Below are positions 36,608 to 44,797 of a stretch of 55,529 nucleotides of DNA, piece after piece. Position 1 is the stretch's first letter, and every line of letters starts with the position of its first letter. Where the stretch lies: the IMG/VR virus record IMGVR_UViG_3300025030_000131, positions 1-55,529 of that record; one strand, given 5' to 3'. Made by a program: the position numbers and the translations under genes. The notes under the pieces were generated by a model that saw nothing but the letters and a program-made list of their open reading frames with translations, was not told where the DNA came from and did no database searches. The DNA comes from a virus.

Positions 36608-37468
36608 TTACCTGTGCTGGTAAACGACTTGGATTTCGGTGCTGAGGCCCGGCGCGATATTGAAGGTGACGCCATCCACGGCAACCGTGTAATCCGCAGA
36701 ATCGACCAATTCCAGGGCGTCGTCGGTCTGCGCGCCGGAGAATACAGCTACATTGACGGTGGAGATGGCCTGGCGCGAGGCCGGGAACAGGAATTCAACC
36801 TGCGCTGTGGCGGCGATGAAAGCGGCGATTCTGTTTGGATAATCCGAAAAACCACTCCATAAGCCGGATTCAAACGCTCCCGTATCAGACACACCCGAAA
36901 GCGGATCATAGATGTCGGCCAATGGCGCAAGGGCTTCACCATGCAGATGATATTCCGTTGCGTTGGGGGCCAGATCGAATACCAGGTCAATTGGGTTCTC
37001 ACCCGCGCCCGGAAGGCGGGGGACGGCCTGGGTGTTGGGGATGATATGGAAATGGATGCCCTGCTGTTTGGTCTGCTTCGAGACTGCAGCCTGCCACAGG
37101 AACATGCCTACCGCCGGCTCATTGCCCTGCTGGTCGGTCATGTGCGGCAGCATCTTCATACCGGCCAATTCCTTGATGGTGAGGCCGGTCAGGGTCGCCA
37201 GCAGATCCAAATCCTCCGATCCCACGGAAAGTTCGCCGGATACGGCCTCCTGGGAGGGGAAAATTTGGGTCGCCAAAAGGCGGTCATTGCCGATGTGTGG
37301 GACTCGGCGGGCGGCGGGGATGGTCAGGTTGTACAGTTTGGTGGCGTGTACTTCCTGCCCGGCATAGACCAGTCCGCCAGCGGCCGCGGCGGGGCGGCCT
37401 TTGGTGTTCAGTTCGTACACCACGGCCCGCTGAAGACCGGAGTACATATAGGTGGATTCGACAGTCAT
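36608..37468 (-). CDS. Major tail (tube) protein
   Basis: 286 residues. MTVESTYMYSGLQRAVVYEL, then LTIPAARRVPHIGNDRLLAT, GELSVGSEDLDLLATLTGLT and strands to the end (YTVAVDGVTFNIAPGLSTEI). The alternating strand pattern, length and place between the tail terminator and chaperones are those of tail-tube proteins. No added immunoglobulin-like domain is evident. Confidence 0.75.
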   Translation of the reverse strand: MTVESTYMYSGLQRAVVYELNTKGRPAAAAGGLVYAGQEVHATKLYNLTIPAARRVPHIGNDRLLATQIFPSQEAVSGELSVGSEDLDLLATLTGLTIKELAGMKMLPHMTDQQGNEPAVGMFLWQAAVSKQTKQQGIHFHIIPNTQAVPRLPGAGENPIDLVFDLAPNATEYHLHGEALAPLADIYDPLSGVSDTGAFESGLWSGFSDYPNRIAAFIAATAQVEFLFPASRQAISTVNVAVFSGAQTDDALELVDSADYTVAVDGVTFNIAPGLSTEIQVVYQHR

Positions 37469-37471
37469 TGG

Positions 37472-37957
37472 TTACTCCTCTTTATTGATGGTCATCGTCA
37501 CAGTCAGGATCGTGACCTGTGCGATATGGGAAACAATATCGGATGCCGGATCGCGGTTGAGCGGGATGTATCTCGGTCGATCCGGGGCGGTCAAAACCGC
37601 ATCTGTGACTCCCGCAAGCCGATTTAGCTTGCGTCCTTCATAGGACAGGTTGAACAAATTGAATACCAGTGAGCGGAAGGCTTTGAAGTCTCTCCATGCC
37701 TGATCCTCTGTGTTTTTCCAGCGCACCAGCAGGTCGATCAATACTTCCCATTGGACGGAAAGAACGTCTGTACCGGCGAACCCGGAGGGGAAGGCGCCTG
37801 GGTAGGTGAGCGCGAAAGAGTCAAAACCCTGATCCAGAAACACGTCGTTCGATTTTGCGACCTGCTTTTCCTTGTTGACCCAGTTGAATTGGGCGGTATC
37901 CTGCAAAAGGGTGATGACACTGGATTCGCATAGGTCGAAATAATCAGTCGTTATCAT
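37472..37957 (-). CDS. Tail terminator / tail completion protein
   Basis: 161 residues: VLSVQWEVLIDLLVRWKNTE and FRSLVFNLFNLSYEGRK, then VTDAVLTAPDRPRYIPL and a final strand pair. Size and position (between the HK97 gp10-like gene and the tube protein) fit the tail terminator that caps the tube and joins it to the head. Confidence 0.6.
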   Translation of the reverse strand: MITTDYFDLCESSVITLLQDTAQFNWVNKEKQVAKSNDVFLDQGFDSFALTYPGAFPSGFAGTDVLSVQWEVLIDLLVRWKNTEDQAWRDFKAFRSLVFNLFNLSYEGRKLNRLAGVTDAVLTAPDRPRYIPLNRDPASDIVSHIAQVTILTVTMTINKEE

Positions 37958-38412
37958 CGGGTCTCGAATCCCTGTTCCTGGATGGTGACGATCAGCCTGT
38001 CACGCAGACTCTTGGGCAGGGAGCGCAGGACGGACTCTATTGCGATATGAAACAACTTCCAGCGGCCCCGGTGGATGCGGGATTGCCGTTTGCCGCTGAT
38101 AAACATGATGTGTGACAGGGGATTGGATACCTCTGCACCATCCTGGATGCGGATGGCCTTCCACGCGCCCACGGCCTGACCGCTGCGCTTGGTGGGGATG
38201 CCCCTGCCAAAACCATCGGTGGCAAAAAAGGCCTTGCGTTGCTTCGTGCTGTCCCATTGAACGGGATAGCTTATCGGTTTGCCTGGCTCCTGCATTTCAT
38301 CCCTGATATTCAGGGCTGCCAGCCACAGGGAGTATTCGAGGGTTTTCTTCATCTTCCCGAATAGTCCCATCAGGCCAGAGCGCATCGAGCCGGTGATTTT
38401 TATTTGAAACAT
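37954..38412 (-). CDS. HK97 gp10-like head-tail joining protein
   Basis: 152 residues from ATG 38412 (TAATG overlap); an upstream extension is less likely. FQIKITGSMRSGLMGLFGKM, LWLAALNIRDEMQEPGKP and IESVLRSLPKSLRDRL follow the helix-strand pattern of gp10-type neck proteins. It overlaps the tail terminator gene by 4 bases. Confidence 0.6.
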   Translation of the reverse strand: MFQIKITGSMRSGLMGLFGKMKKTLEYSLWLAALNIRDEMQEPGKPISYPVQWDSTKQRKAFFATDGFGRGIPTKRSGQAVGAWKAIRIQDGAEVSNPLSHIMFISGKRQSRIHRGRWKLFHIAIESVLRSLPKSLRDRLIVTIQEQGFETR

Positions 38413-38849
38413 TACAAGACCTCGAAGGTAGCCATGTTGCGGGAGGGTTTGTTCAATTTGGGCACTCCTAAATTTTCGAGTCCGATGGAACGCCGGGCAA
38501 CCCAATCGGATAATTCCTTGTCTATGGTAAGGTACGGGGAAGTGCCGGCCTCCAATGCCTTCCTGCTGAAGAAGCGTCCCGACCTGTGCGAATAATCCGC
38601 CAGGTCTGAGACAATTCCCTCCACCAGCAGGGTCAGTTCGGAAACGACCACCTCCAGGGTAACCGGGGTGTCAAATCCGGCATCAGCCAGCCTTACATCC
38701 ACGCTGTTTGAGACCTGTTCAAGCCATGCCTCGACCTGGCTCAGTGACGGGTCGGTGGCGGTTTCGTAAATACCGTCATCATCCAGCCATTCGCCGTTAT
38801 TCGTCCATTGCGCGTTGTGTGCGGCCACGCCCGCTGCTGATCCGTACAT
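38412..38849 (-). CDS. Head-tail connector (adaptor) protein
   Basis: 145 residues; helical (SLSQVEAWLEQVSNSVDVRL, VTLEVVVSELTLLVEGIVSD), as in gp6/gp15-type adaptors that bind below the portal. Directly after the capsid gene. Confidence 0.6.
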   Translation of the reverse strand: MYGSAAGVAAHNAQWTNNGEWLDDDGIYETATDPSLSQVEAWLEQVSNSVDVRLADAGFDTPVTLEVVVSELTLLVEGIVSDLADYSHRSGRFFSRKALEAGTSPYLTIDKELSDWVARRSIGLENLGVPKLNKPSRNMATFEVL

Positions 38850-38868
38850 GGTGGGGAGGAGTCCTTAC

Positions 38869-38898
38869 GGGAGTCGGGACAAGATGGCCCCGACTCCC
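38869..38898 (-). terminator. Hairpin after the capsid gene
   Basis: GGGAGTCGGG (38869-38878) pairs with CCCGACTCCC (38889-38898). No T-tract; perhaps it stabilises the capsid mRNA or dampens read-through into the connector genes. Confidence 0.55.
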
Positions 38899-38917
38899 TC
38901 CTTTGGAGGATAACGGA

Positions 38918-39988
38918 CTAGCAGCCTGTGACGTGGATCACGCCGCAGGAACCGTTCGAGTCGTGCTTGACCCGGATGGTCAGGGCGGAGAAGATGCGGA
39001 AGTCGATCATGAATCCACCGAGACTATCCCATTGCACCGGGGTGATGTCCTGCGCGATTGCAATATCAGCCACATCGGGGGATAACTGGAATACGATCAT
39101 TTCACCAGTCGTCAGCTTGTGGGCCTGGTTGATGAATGACACTTCGGGCAACTGGGTCATGGCCGCTGTGCGTTCGGAAACGGCTGTACCCGACACGAGG
39201 GAATTGGTTTGGGCATACTGATCGGTGGCGACGTACACGCCATAAGGCCCGTAATAACCCAACTCCCGCAGGAAGGCGATTGCGCCGTTGAGGGTCTTGT
39301 AGAAATTGCCGCCAGTGCCGAAGTCGCCGCCGCCGCATTCGGCGGAGGTCTTTTGCAGGCGTTGGGGTTTGTTGGTCAGCCCGTAGACGACATTCGCGCC
39401 AACCTGTACATCATGGCCGTTGAAGATGATATCATCCACCTTGTCCTGCACGCGGCGGGTAGCTGTCCGCGACTGCGTGGTATCCAGGGAGACTCCGCTG
39501 CCGCGCCTCGAGGACTCCAACTGACGCAGGGAAAGCTGGAAATCCTTGTGGATCAACGGTACGGGGATGGACTGCGGGGTGAACGGAGTGCGGTCCTGTT
39601 CACCGCGGACAATGCCTTCCATCGAGACATTGGCCTCGGTCATGTCACCCAATTGTTCATAGGTGGAGATGATGACTCCCAACCCATCAAGGGTTTGAGT
39701 CAGTCCGAGACGCAGGAAGTCGTTGAGGGCGACATTCGGCGCACGGACAACGTCCAGAACTGCCGCGTCGATCTGCTCCCATTCGTAGCGGCGAAGCAGC
39801 GCATTGGCTACCATCACCTGCCTGAAAATTGGCTGACGGATCGGGCGGTTGTTGAAAACGACATCCTTGAACTCGCCGGTGGGGATCGAGACAACATTCT
39901 CTCCCCGCCTGTTGACATACGGGCGCAATGCGCTCAGGTCGAGACGGCCCTGTGTGGCGGTATAGGCTTGCTGGAATAAGGCGTTCAT
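38918..39988 (-). CDS. Major capsid protein
   Basis: 356 residues. LRPYVNRRGENVVSIPTGEF, RSATANALLRRYEWEQID-like helices, RRVQDKVDDIIFNGHDVQVG, VYGLTNKPQRLQ, GYYGPYGVYVATDQYAQTNS and QDITPVQWDSLGGFMIDFRI match encapsulin-like HK97-fold capsid proteins (family with bacteriocin/linocin-type proteins), including the typical self-contained N-terminus with no large delta domain. The gene follows a small decoration-type gene and the protease-scaffold gene. Confidence 0.85.
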   Translation of the reverse strand: MNALFQQAYTATQGRLDLSALRPYVNRRGENVVSIPTGEFKDVVFNNRPIRQPIFRQVMVANALLRRYEWEQIDAAVLDVVRAPNVALNDFLRLGLTQTLDGLGVIISTYEQLGDMTEANVSMEGIVRGEQDRTPFTPQSIPVPLIHKDFQLSLRQLESSRRGSGVSLDTTQSRTATRRVQDKVDDIIFNGHDVQVGANVVYGLTNKPQRLQKTSAECGGGDFGTGGNFYKTLNGAIAFLRELGYYGPYGVYVATDQYAQTNSLVSGTAVSERTAAMTQLPEVSFINQAHKLTTGEMIVFQLSPDVADIAIAQDITPVQWDSLGGFMIDFRIFSALTIRVKHDSNGSCGVIHVTGC

Positions 39989-40453
39989 TTACAGTACCTC
40001 CACTTTGATGCGGACTGCCGCCCCGCCGGTACCCGGATCGTTATCGACATCCTCCAATGTCCGCGCTACCGGATTGGTTGTGCCGACCTTCAAATAGCCA
40101 TCGCCATTCGATTCGAGCAGGGCGTCCTGGTCAACCGTGTCGTTGCCAGTGCCAGCCGCAAGCAGGGCGTATACTTCATCACCCGGACGACAAACGGCAT
40201 AGCGGACGACTTCTCCATCCACATCGTAGGCAGTATCAATATCGCGACCCTCGAACAGGGCGTCCTCAACGGCAAACATCTTTTGGGCGAACCCGGTGGA
40301 TGTGCTGTGAGGCTGGACGGTTCCGGTGGCTGTTCTTTCGATCAGCATACCGGGCATGATCTCTCCGACCCCGTAAACGTCAAGGGCTTCGAGCGCCCTT
40401 TCCTTGTAGATCGGATCGCCTTTGAGAATGATTTTCTTGGGAAGAGGAGTCAT
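39989..40453 (-). CDS. Capsid decoration / head accessory protein
   Basis: 154 residues: a beta-rich GVGEIMPGMLIERTATGTVQ, YAVCRPGDEVYALLAAGTGN and KVGTTNPVARTLEDVDNDPG. Lies between scaffold and capsid genes with one-base spacing to both, the usual place for decoration proteins that cement the shell. Confidence 0.65.
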   Translation of the reverse strand: MTPLPKKIILKGDPIYKERALEALDVYGVGEIMPGMLIERTATGTVQPHSTSTGFAQKMFAVEDALFEGRDIDTAYDVDGEVVRYAVCRPGDEVYALLAAGTGNDTVDQDALLESNGDGYLKVGTTNPVARTLEDVDNDPGTGGAAVRIKVEVL

Positions 40454-40454
40454 G

Positions 40455-41006
40455 TTAGTTCACCTTTCCTTGTTCCTGAGCCGCATAGTTCAGGAGTAGA
40501 GAGGGAGTCGCCAAAATATCCTCGTCCCCGGCTTCCCCGCCGTTCGTGGCGGAATTAACGAACCCGCCGAGTGCGGCATAGTTGGTGGGACGATAGGACG
40601 TGTCGAGTTTCTCCAACACACCCAGGGTCATCCCGTTCAATACGGCCTCATCGAAGGGGCAGGCTTTATTGACGATCAGCCGCGCGACAACTTCCTTCTT
40701 TTTGGCTTCGGCTTCGGCGGCGGCGTTTTGCGCCATTGTGGTAGCCGCTTGCACACCCTCCTGAATGGTTTTGATGCCATTCGCAAGGGCCTGAATACTG
40801 GCAGGAACATCGGTGAGCGATTTGAGCAGAGCCGCAAACTTATCCACTCCGCCAGCCTCATTCACTACTGACTCAAGCCCGGTCAGTGTGGGGGAGAGGG
40901 CAGGGGCGGCGGGAGTTACGGAAGCGGTCTTGCCTTTGTCGTCAAACGACACATTCCATCCTGTGTTATTCAGGATTGTTTGGATCAGCTTCTTGATCTC
41001 ATCCAT
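40455..41006 (-). CDS. Nested scaffold protein (internal start in the protease gene)
   Basis: An in-frame ATG at 41006 (residue 554, MDEIKKLIQTILNNTG) is preceded on the minus strand by AAGGAG at 9 bases, stronger than the site of the full-length gene. Translation from here would give a 183-residue protein consisting of the scaffold part only, as in the lambda C/Nu3 arrangement. Expression from this start is inferred. Confidence 0.5.
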   Translation of the reverse strand: MDEIKKLIQTILNNTGWNVSFDDKGKTASVTPAAPALSPTLTGLESVVNEAGGVDKFAALLKSLTDVPASIQALANGIKTIQEGVQAATTMAQNAAAEAEAKKKEVVARLIVNKACPFDEAVLNGMTLGVLEKLDTSYRPTNYAALGGFVNSATNGGEAGDEDILATPSLLLNYAAQEQGKVN

Positions 41007-42665
41007 CTGGTTTTTCTCCTTGTTGAAATTTGGAAACAAATTAACAAGCCAGTTCGTAGGCTGACTTGGGGCTTGTGAATTGACATACCCTCCCCCGCTT
41101 TTATAGAACGGGACCTTCAGGAATACCTTGTCCCCATTGACCAGGGTTATATCGGTGATCTCCATGTCGAAAGGCTCGAAGGTATCCGCCGGGATCTCGT
41201 CGTCCTTGCCGATGTAGGCAATGGTGATGTGAGGGATAAAGCCGTGATCCGATGGGGTTTTGACCCCCTTCCAATCCAGATTACTTGAAAGCGTTTTGTA
41301 CAGTAGGGGAAGTCCGGGGCTGTCAAAGGTGAGGACAAAGGCATCCTGTTCCCCGCCGGAAATAAAGCGGGCTAATCCCTGCACCTGTCCCGCAACCTTT
41401 GGCTGATATTCGGCCGTTTCAAACATGGATTTCAATACCTGAATGGCATCCATGTCAGAGGTCTCACCCAAAAAGGCCAGCGTCATGTGAAGGTTGTCAT
41501 AGACTTCATCGGACATGAAGGGGAATTGAGCCTTGATCTTTTCCTTGATCGTATCGGGTAGCATGAAGGCGATCATGCTATTGGATGAATAGTCGGGATC
41601 GTCGGCGGCGTTCTCGAAAATGGCGTAGTTTTTCTTGACCCATCCCTCGCCTTTTTTCATGTAGCCGGCCCGCTTGCAAGCGCCCCAGGCTTTTTTAGCG
41701 GCAGTTTCCTCGTCATCACCGTCGGCCTTTGCCTTTTTATGGACTTCCTCCCACATCTTCTTCATTTTTTCAGGCATGTTTTCATTCATCATATTTTGAA
41801 TGTCCGCATACACATCTGCGCGATTCATCATTAAAATTTTCTTCGCTAAATCTTCAATCCTGCTTTCAATCATTTTCTTTTCGCCGGGCTTCAATTTTCC
41901 CGCCTTAAGTCTTTCTTCCAACAAATCCAACATGGCCCTTTCTTTTGTTCCTGCGCCACGCCGCTTATCCACCGCCGAATCACCTCCTCCCTCCGATGTG
42001 CTTCCGCCGACCTCACCTTTACGGCCTTTGTGCCACGGATGTGTTGTCGCATTTTCCAGTGACAGCAAATTATAAAAAAGCATACTGTTATTCATACAGT
42101 CCTCACAATTGTTGATGGCGGCTGAATTGCGATTGATCCCGCAGCCGTCCTTGATCGAGCAGGCTCCGGCTTCGTCCGGCAGCACCGCGATATGATCCGG
42201 GTGGATTTCACGCTGGACTCCGATGTAGGGCAGGCCGTTGTGTTTGCCTGGGATTTGATCTATATTGGCGTAATAGCCTGTGGAGGTTTCGATGATCTTA
42301 CCCTCTAGAATATCATCGTGGATTTGTTTGCCTTCCTCGGATGAAAGCAGGATCGCCTTGTCGAGCCAGTACTCTCCTGTTAGGCGGCGGTTGGCCGAGT
42401 CCAGCGATGCGCCAAAGAACCTGCCGAGTATGGGAACATCAGGGACTGGGACTCTGGCTGATCCGTTGTTTTGTTTGGGGTGGCGTAGGACGATAGGGAC
42501 TCCATCCCAGTCTTTTACAAAGGCCCCGAATTCATCCATTGGGACAAAGAACTTGTTTAGGACTCCCTCTACAATGGTCACACCCTTGACAACAAGATAC
42601 TCCTTGCCATCGAAGGTTTCAATTCTATGGGGGGTAAAGGGACTGAGGTTTGCGAAAGTGTGCAT
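40455..42665 (-). CDS. Fusion: DUF2213-type prohead protease, ChaB-like, 2H phosphoesterase, scaffold
   Basis: 736 residues, four parts. 1-180: DUF2213-like prohead protease (GVPIVLRHPKQNNGSARV, VPILGRFFGASLD, PYIGVQREIHPDHIAVLPDE). 285-345: ChaB-like helical segment (MPEKMKKMWEEVHKKAK, AWGACKRAGYMKKGEGW). 360-520: 2H phosphoesterase with both HxT motifs, HMT 393-395 and HIT 479-481, in the usual hLHhTLAFLG and PHITIAYIG settings. 540-736: scaffold-like helices rich in Ala, Glu and Lys. Protease and scaffold act in procapsid assembly; the 2H part might cleave cyclic or 2'-5' linked nucleotides. No ribosome-binding site precedes ATG 42665. Confidence 0.85.
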   Translation of the reverse strand: MHTFANLSPFTPHRIETFDGKEYLVVKGVTIVEGVLNKFFVPMDEFGAFVKDWDGVPIVLRHPKQNNGSARVPVPDVPILGRFFGASLDSANRRLTGEYWLDKAILLSSEEGKQIHDDILEGKIIETSTGYYANIDQIPGKHNGLPYIGVQREIHPDHIAVLPDEAGACSIKDGCGINRNSAAINNCEDCMNNSMLFYNLLSLENATTHPWHKGRKGEVGGSTSEGGGDSAVDKRRGAGTKERAMLDLLEERLKAGKLKPGEKKMIESRIEDLAKKILMMNRADVYADIQNMMNENMPEKMKKMWEEVHKKAKADGDDEETAAKKAWGACKRAGYMKKGEGWVKKNYAIFENAADDPDYSSNSMIAFMLPDTIKEKIKAQFPFMSDEVYDNLHMTLAFLGETSDMDAIQVLKSMFETAEYQPKVAGQVQGLARFISGGEQDAFVLTFDSPGLPLLYKTLSSNLDWKGVKTPSDHGFIPHITIAYIGKDDEIPADTFEPFDMEITDITLVNGDKVFLKVPFYKSGGGYVNSQAPSQPTNWLVNLFPNFNKEKNQMDEIKKLIQTILNNTGWNVSFDDKGKTASVTPAAPALSPTLTGLESVVNEAGGVDKFAALLKSLTDVPASIQALANGIKTIQEGVQAATTMAQNAAAEAEAKKKEVVARLIVNKACPFDEAVLNGMTLGVLEKLDTSYRPTNYAALGGFVNSATNGGEAGDEDILATPSLLLNYAAQEQGKVN

Positions 42666-42674
42666 GGGACAACA

Positions 42675-42705
42675 AAACGCGAGAAGCCGTAAAGCTCTCG
42701 CGTTT
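42675..42705 (-). promoter_or_regulatory. Leader hairpin before the protease gene
   Basis: AAACGCGAGA pairs with TCTCGCGTTT (10 pairs), followed on the minus strand by TTTTGTTG and, about 10 bases on, the start codon at 42665. It could attenuate transcription or, since no ribosome-binding site is visible, control translation. Confidence 0.5.
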
Positions 42706-42763
42706 GTGTCGTGCTTTCGCGTTCAGGTCAGGTGATTATAAGGAGTCTCGCCTGAGTTTCTAA

Positions 42764-42792
42764 AATATAGCATTATATCGGGAAATTTGCAA
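42764..42792 (-). promoter_or_regulatory. Sigma70-type promoter of the head/tail operon
   Basis: Minus strand TTGCAA (42792-42787), 17-base spacer, TATATT (42769-42764). Start expected near 42757, 90 bases before the protease gene; it gives the structural genes their own promoter behind the cargo block. Confidence 0.6.
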
Positions 42793-42800
42793 GCCCTGGG

Positions 42801-43424
42801 CTACCTCGGACATCTCCCACACTCGCATTTTGGAGGTGTTTTCTCGTCAATTGCCTTCAAAATTGCCTTTGCCTGTGCCTCGAATCGTTCTGCTTGATCT
42901 ACCATGTACTGCAGGTAGATGACTTTATGCTCATAGGTCTCGCGGCAGCGGTAGATTATGAAGGCCCCGCCGCACCCGCTGTAACGCATGTATATCTGGA
43001 CTTGTACAAAGTGTTCATGTAATGCGCGATTTCTTGATGGCCCATTGGCATATCGGTGGGCGGATACGGATTTTACCTCTATCAATGCGCCGTCAACCGT
43101 CTTGGCATCCAAGTGACCACGAAAACGGGTATCGAAGGGAGCCACAACTTCAACATTTCTGCCGGCGATCAGGTGGATGTGATCCAGTATTTTTAGGATA
43201 GAGTCCTCATGCTCATAGCCGGCAAAACTCATTCGATGGGTCTTTAGGTCTGCCGTCACTCCATCCTCGTATTCGAGATAGGCGCGGCGTGGGCAACCGC
43301 TAATCTTGCTCATGCCTAGATACTTACGATGAACATCAAAACCGCTATTGGCTGTGATGTAATCATTGATCGCTTTTTCAATCAAGTCTGTTCTCATTTC
43401 TTCCTCCGTTTTGTTTTCTGACAT
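42801..43424 (-). CDS. Cas4/RecB-like PD-(D/E)XK nuclease with probable FeS cluster
   Basis: 207 residues. SKISGCPRRAYLEYEDG gives an N-terminal Cys; TRFRGHLDAKTVDGALIEVKS holds the D...ExK nuclease core; HFVQVQIYMRYSG is the QxxxY-type motif; the end CECGRC supplies three more Cys. One N-terminal and three C-terminal Cys is the Cas4/AddB iron-sulfur pattern. Such enzymes resect DNA ends in recombination or repair, or help phages with end processing. Confidence 0.75.
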   Translation of the reverse strand: MSENKTEEEMRTDLIEKAINDYITANSGFDVHRKYLGMSKISGCPRRAYLEYEDGVTADLKTHRMSFAGYEHEDSILKILDHIHLIAGRNVEVVAPFDTRFRGHLDAKTVDGALIEVKSVSAHRYANGPSRNRALHEHFVQVQIYMRYSGCGGAFIIYRCRETYEHKVIYLQYMVDQAERFEAQAKAILKAIDEKTPPKCECGRCPR

Positions 43425-43508
43425 GGGTTGTAAAATGAATGATCTTATTCGTTGGCATCATTTGACCTTGTAAGTCTGACTGTATCAACGTCAATCCATT
43501 CCAGCCTC

Positions 43509-43871
43509 TTATCCAACCATGATGGATGGTGGGGACGGAATCTCAATACCAACTGGCCGCCATAAATGGAGGGTGTGTGGGTGAACATTTACATATTGAG
43601 ATTGTTTTGGGTGAAGCTGCATAACAACATCCTCCTCATCCCAAAATATATTCTTTAATTGGCACATCTCCTTCCAAAGCGGCGTGGACATTTCCCTGCC
43701 TCTTTCAACATGGCAGGATACGTGCTCCCAACCCAATCCGTCGCTTGCAATACAAATCAATGAACGACCTACAATCATCGAAGGAAGGGTAAAACAACCG
43801 TTATTTTGAAAGGTTGAATCGCTCTTCATCCTTCCAGATGTAATTCTGTATTGTTCAGGAACTTGAAACAT
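43509..43871 (-). CDS. DUF7694-like small protein
   Basis: 120 residues. LICIASDGLGWEHVSCHVER, TPLWKEMCQLKNIFWDEEDV, QLHPKQSQYVNVHPHTLHLW and PSPPSIMVG match a small phage family that I know as DUF7694. Function unknown. Overlaps the end of the recombinase gene by one base. Confidence 0.6.
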   Translation of the reverse strand: MFQVPEQYRITSGRMKSDSTFQNNGCFTLPSMIVGRSLICIASDGLGWEHVSCHVERGREMSTPLWKEMCQLKNIFWDEEDVVMQLHPKQSQYVNVHPHTLHLWRPVGIEIPSPPSIMVG

Positions 43872-44797
43872 TAGACTCTCCGTTTCTTCAACTTACCAGC
43901 CGCCTTGTTCATATCCTTTTCATCCGCGTGGATGTAATTCTCCGTAGTGGTTATATTGTCGTGCCTGGCCAACTCCTGAGCCATTTTTATATCCCCCGTT
44001 TCCTTCCATACCTGGGAAACAAAGTAATGCCGAAATTGATGTGGCGTAACCCTCCACTTTGGACTCCGCTCCAGCAGGAGACTGCATATCTTTTCAACAT
44101 CACGGCGGGCAGTATCCGAGTCGATGGGGCGGGGAGGCTTCCTGGAGTTCCTTAGCGAGTGGGACACGAATACATAGGGACTCTGCGCCTTGCGTACCCT
44201 GTGATACTCACGGATCGCGGAGATTACATCCTCGTCAATGATGAAATAGGCTTCCTTATCACCCTTGCCGATGATGATCCCGCGCAAGGTCTTTGTGTCC
44301 AGGTCTGACATTTTTAGCCCGGCAGCCTCCGACGCCCTCAGGCCGCTTCGGGACAGCAGGATCACAAAGGCTTTGGCCCTTGCCAATAGGAAATCATCCT
44401 TTACCTCGATCTTCATCACTTTTTCGTCTATCTCCTCCAGAGCCGGCATGTCCATTTTGCGGAGTCGTTTCCCTGCCTTCCTTGTCTCGTTGCGGCGCAT
44501 ATAGCGGATTGAGTCCATATTGACCGTGTGGATTCTTTTGGCGGATAAATACTCAAAGAATAGAGCAATGATCGTGGCTATCAGCTTCTCCGTGTGCGGA
44601 TGCTTCTTCTTCAGGTAGGCCAGCAGGGTTTCGTAGTGCTTCTCAGACAGAGAAGCTATTGGAATGTTCTTTACCAGTGAGCGACGGAACACACTTGCGG
44701 CATAGGAGTATGTTTGGTAGGTATTTTTGCTCTTTGACCTCTGGATGATCGTCAACCAGTTGAAGAGGGCGGAAGAGACGGTTACGGTATTACTCAT
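43871..44797 (-). CDS. Tyrosine recombinase / integrase
   Basis: 308 residues from ATG 44797. N-terminal SAM-like DNA-binding domain (ALFNWLTIIQRSKSKNTYQT, LVKNIPIASLSEKHYETLLA). Catalytic residues: Arg in LLSRSGLRASEAAGLK, Lys in IGKGDKEAYF, HQFRHYF (His-x-x-Arg), His in LARHDNITTTENYIHAD and Tyr in TENY. All appear present, so it should be active. I do not see the extra alpha helix that marks integron integrases. It may integrate the phage or resolve genome dimers. It starts within the end of the nuclease gene before it. Confidence 0.88.
   Translation of the reverse strand: MSNTVTVSSALFNWLTIIQRSKSKNTYQTYSYAASVFRRSLVKNIPIASLSEKHYETLLAYLKKKHPHTEKLIATIIALFFEYLSAKRIHTVNMDSIRYMRRNETRKAGKRLRKMDMPALEEIDEKVMKIEVKDDFLLARAKAFVILLSRSGLRASEAAGLKMSDLDTKTLRGIIIGKGDKEAYFIIDEDVISAIREYHRVRKAQSPYVFVSHSLRNSRKPPRPIDSDTARRDVEKICSLLLERSPKWRVTPHQFRHYFVSQVWKETGDIKMAQELARHDNITTTENYIHADEKDMNKAAGKLKKRRV

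Noticed and set aside
43871-44797. Tyrosine recombinase as the integron integrase of the cassette array
   Set aside because: It has the catalytic residues but I see no IntI-specific extra helix near the patch III region, and it lies 40 kb from the array on the other strand.
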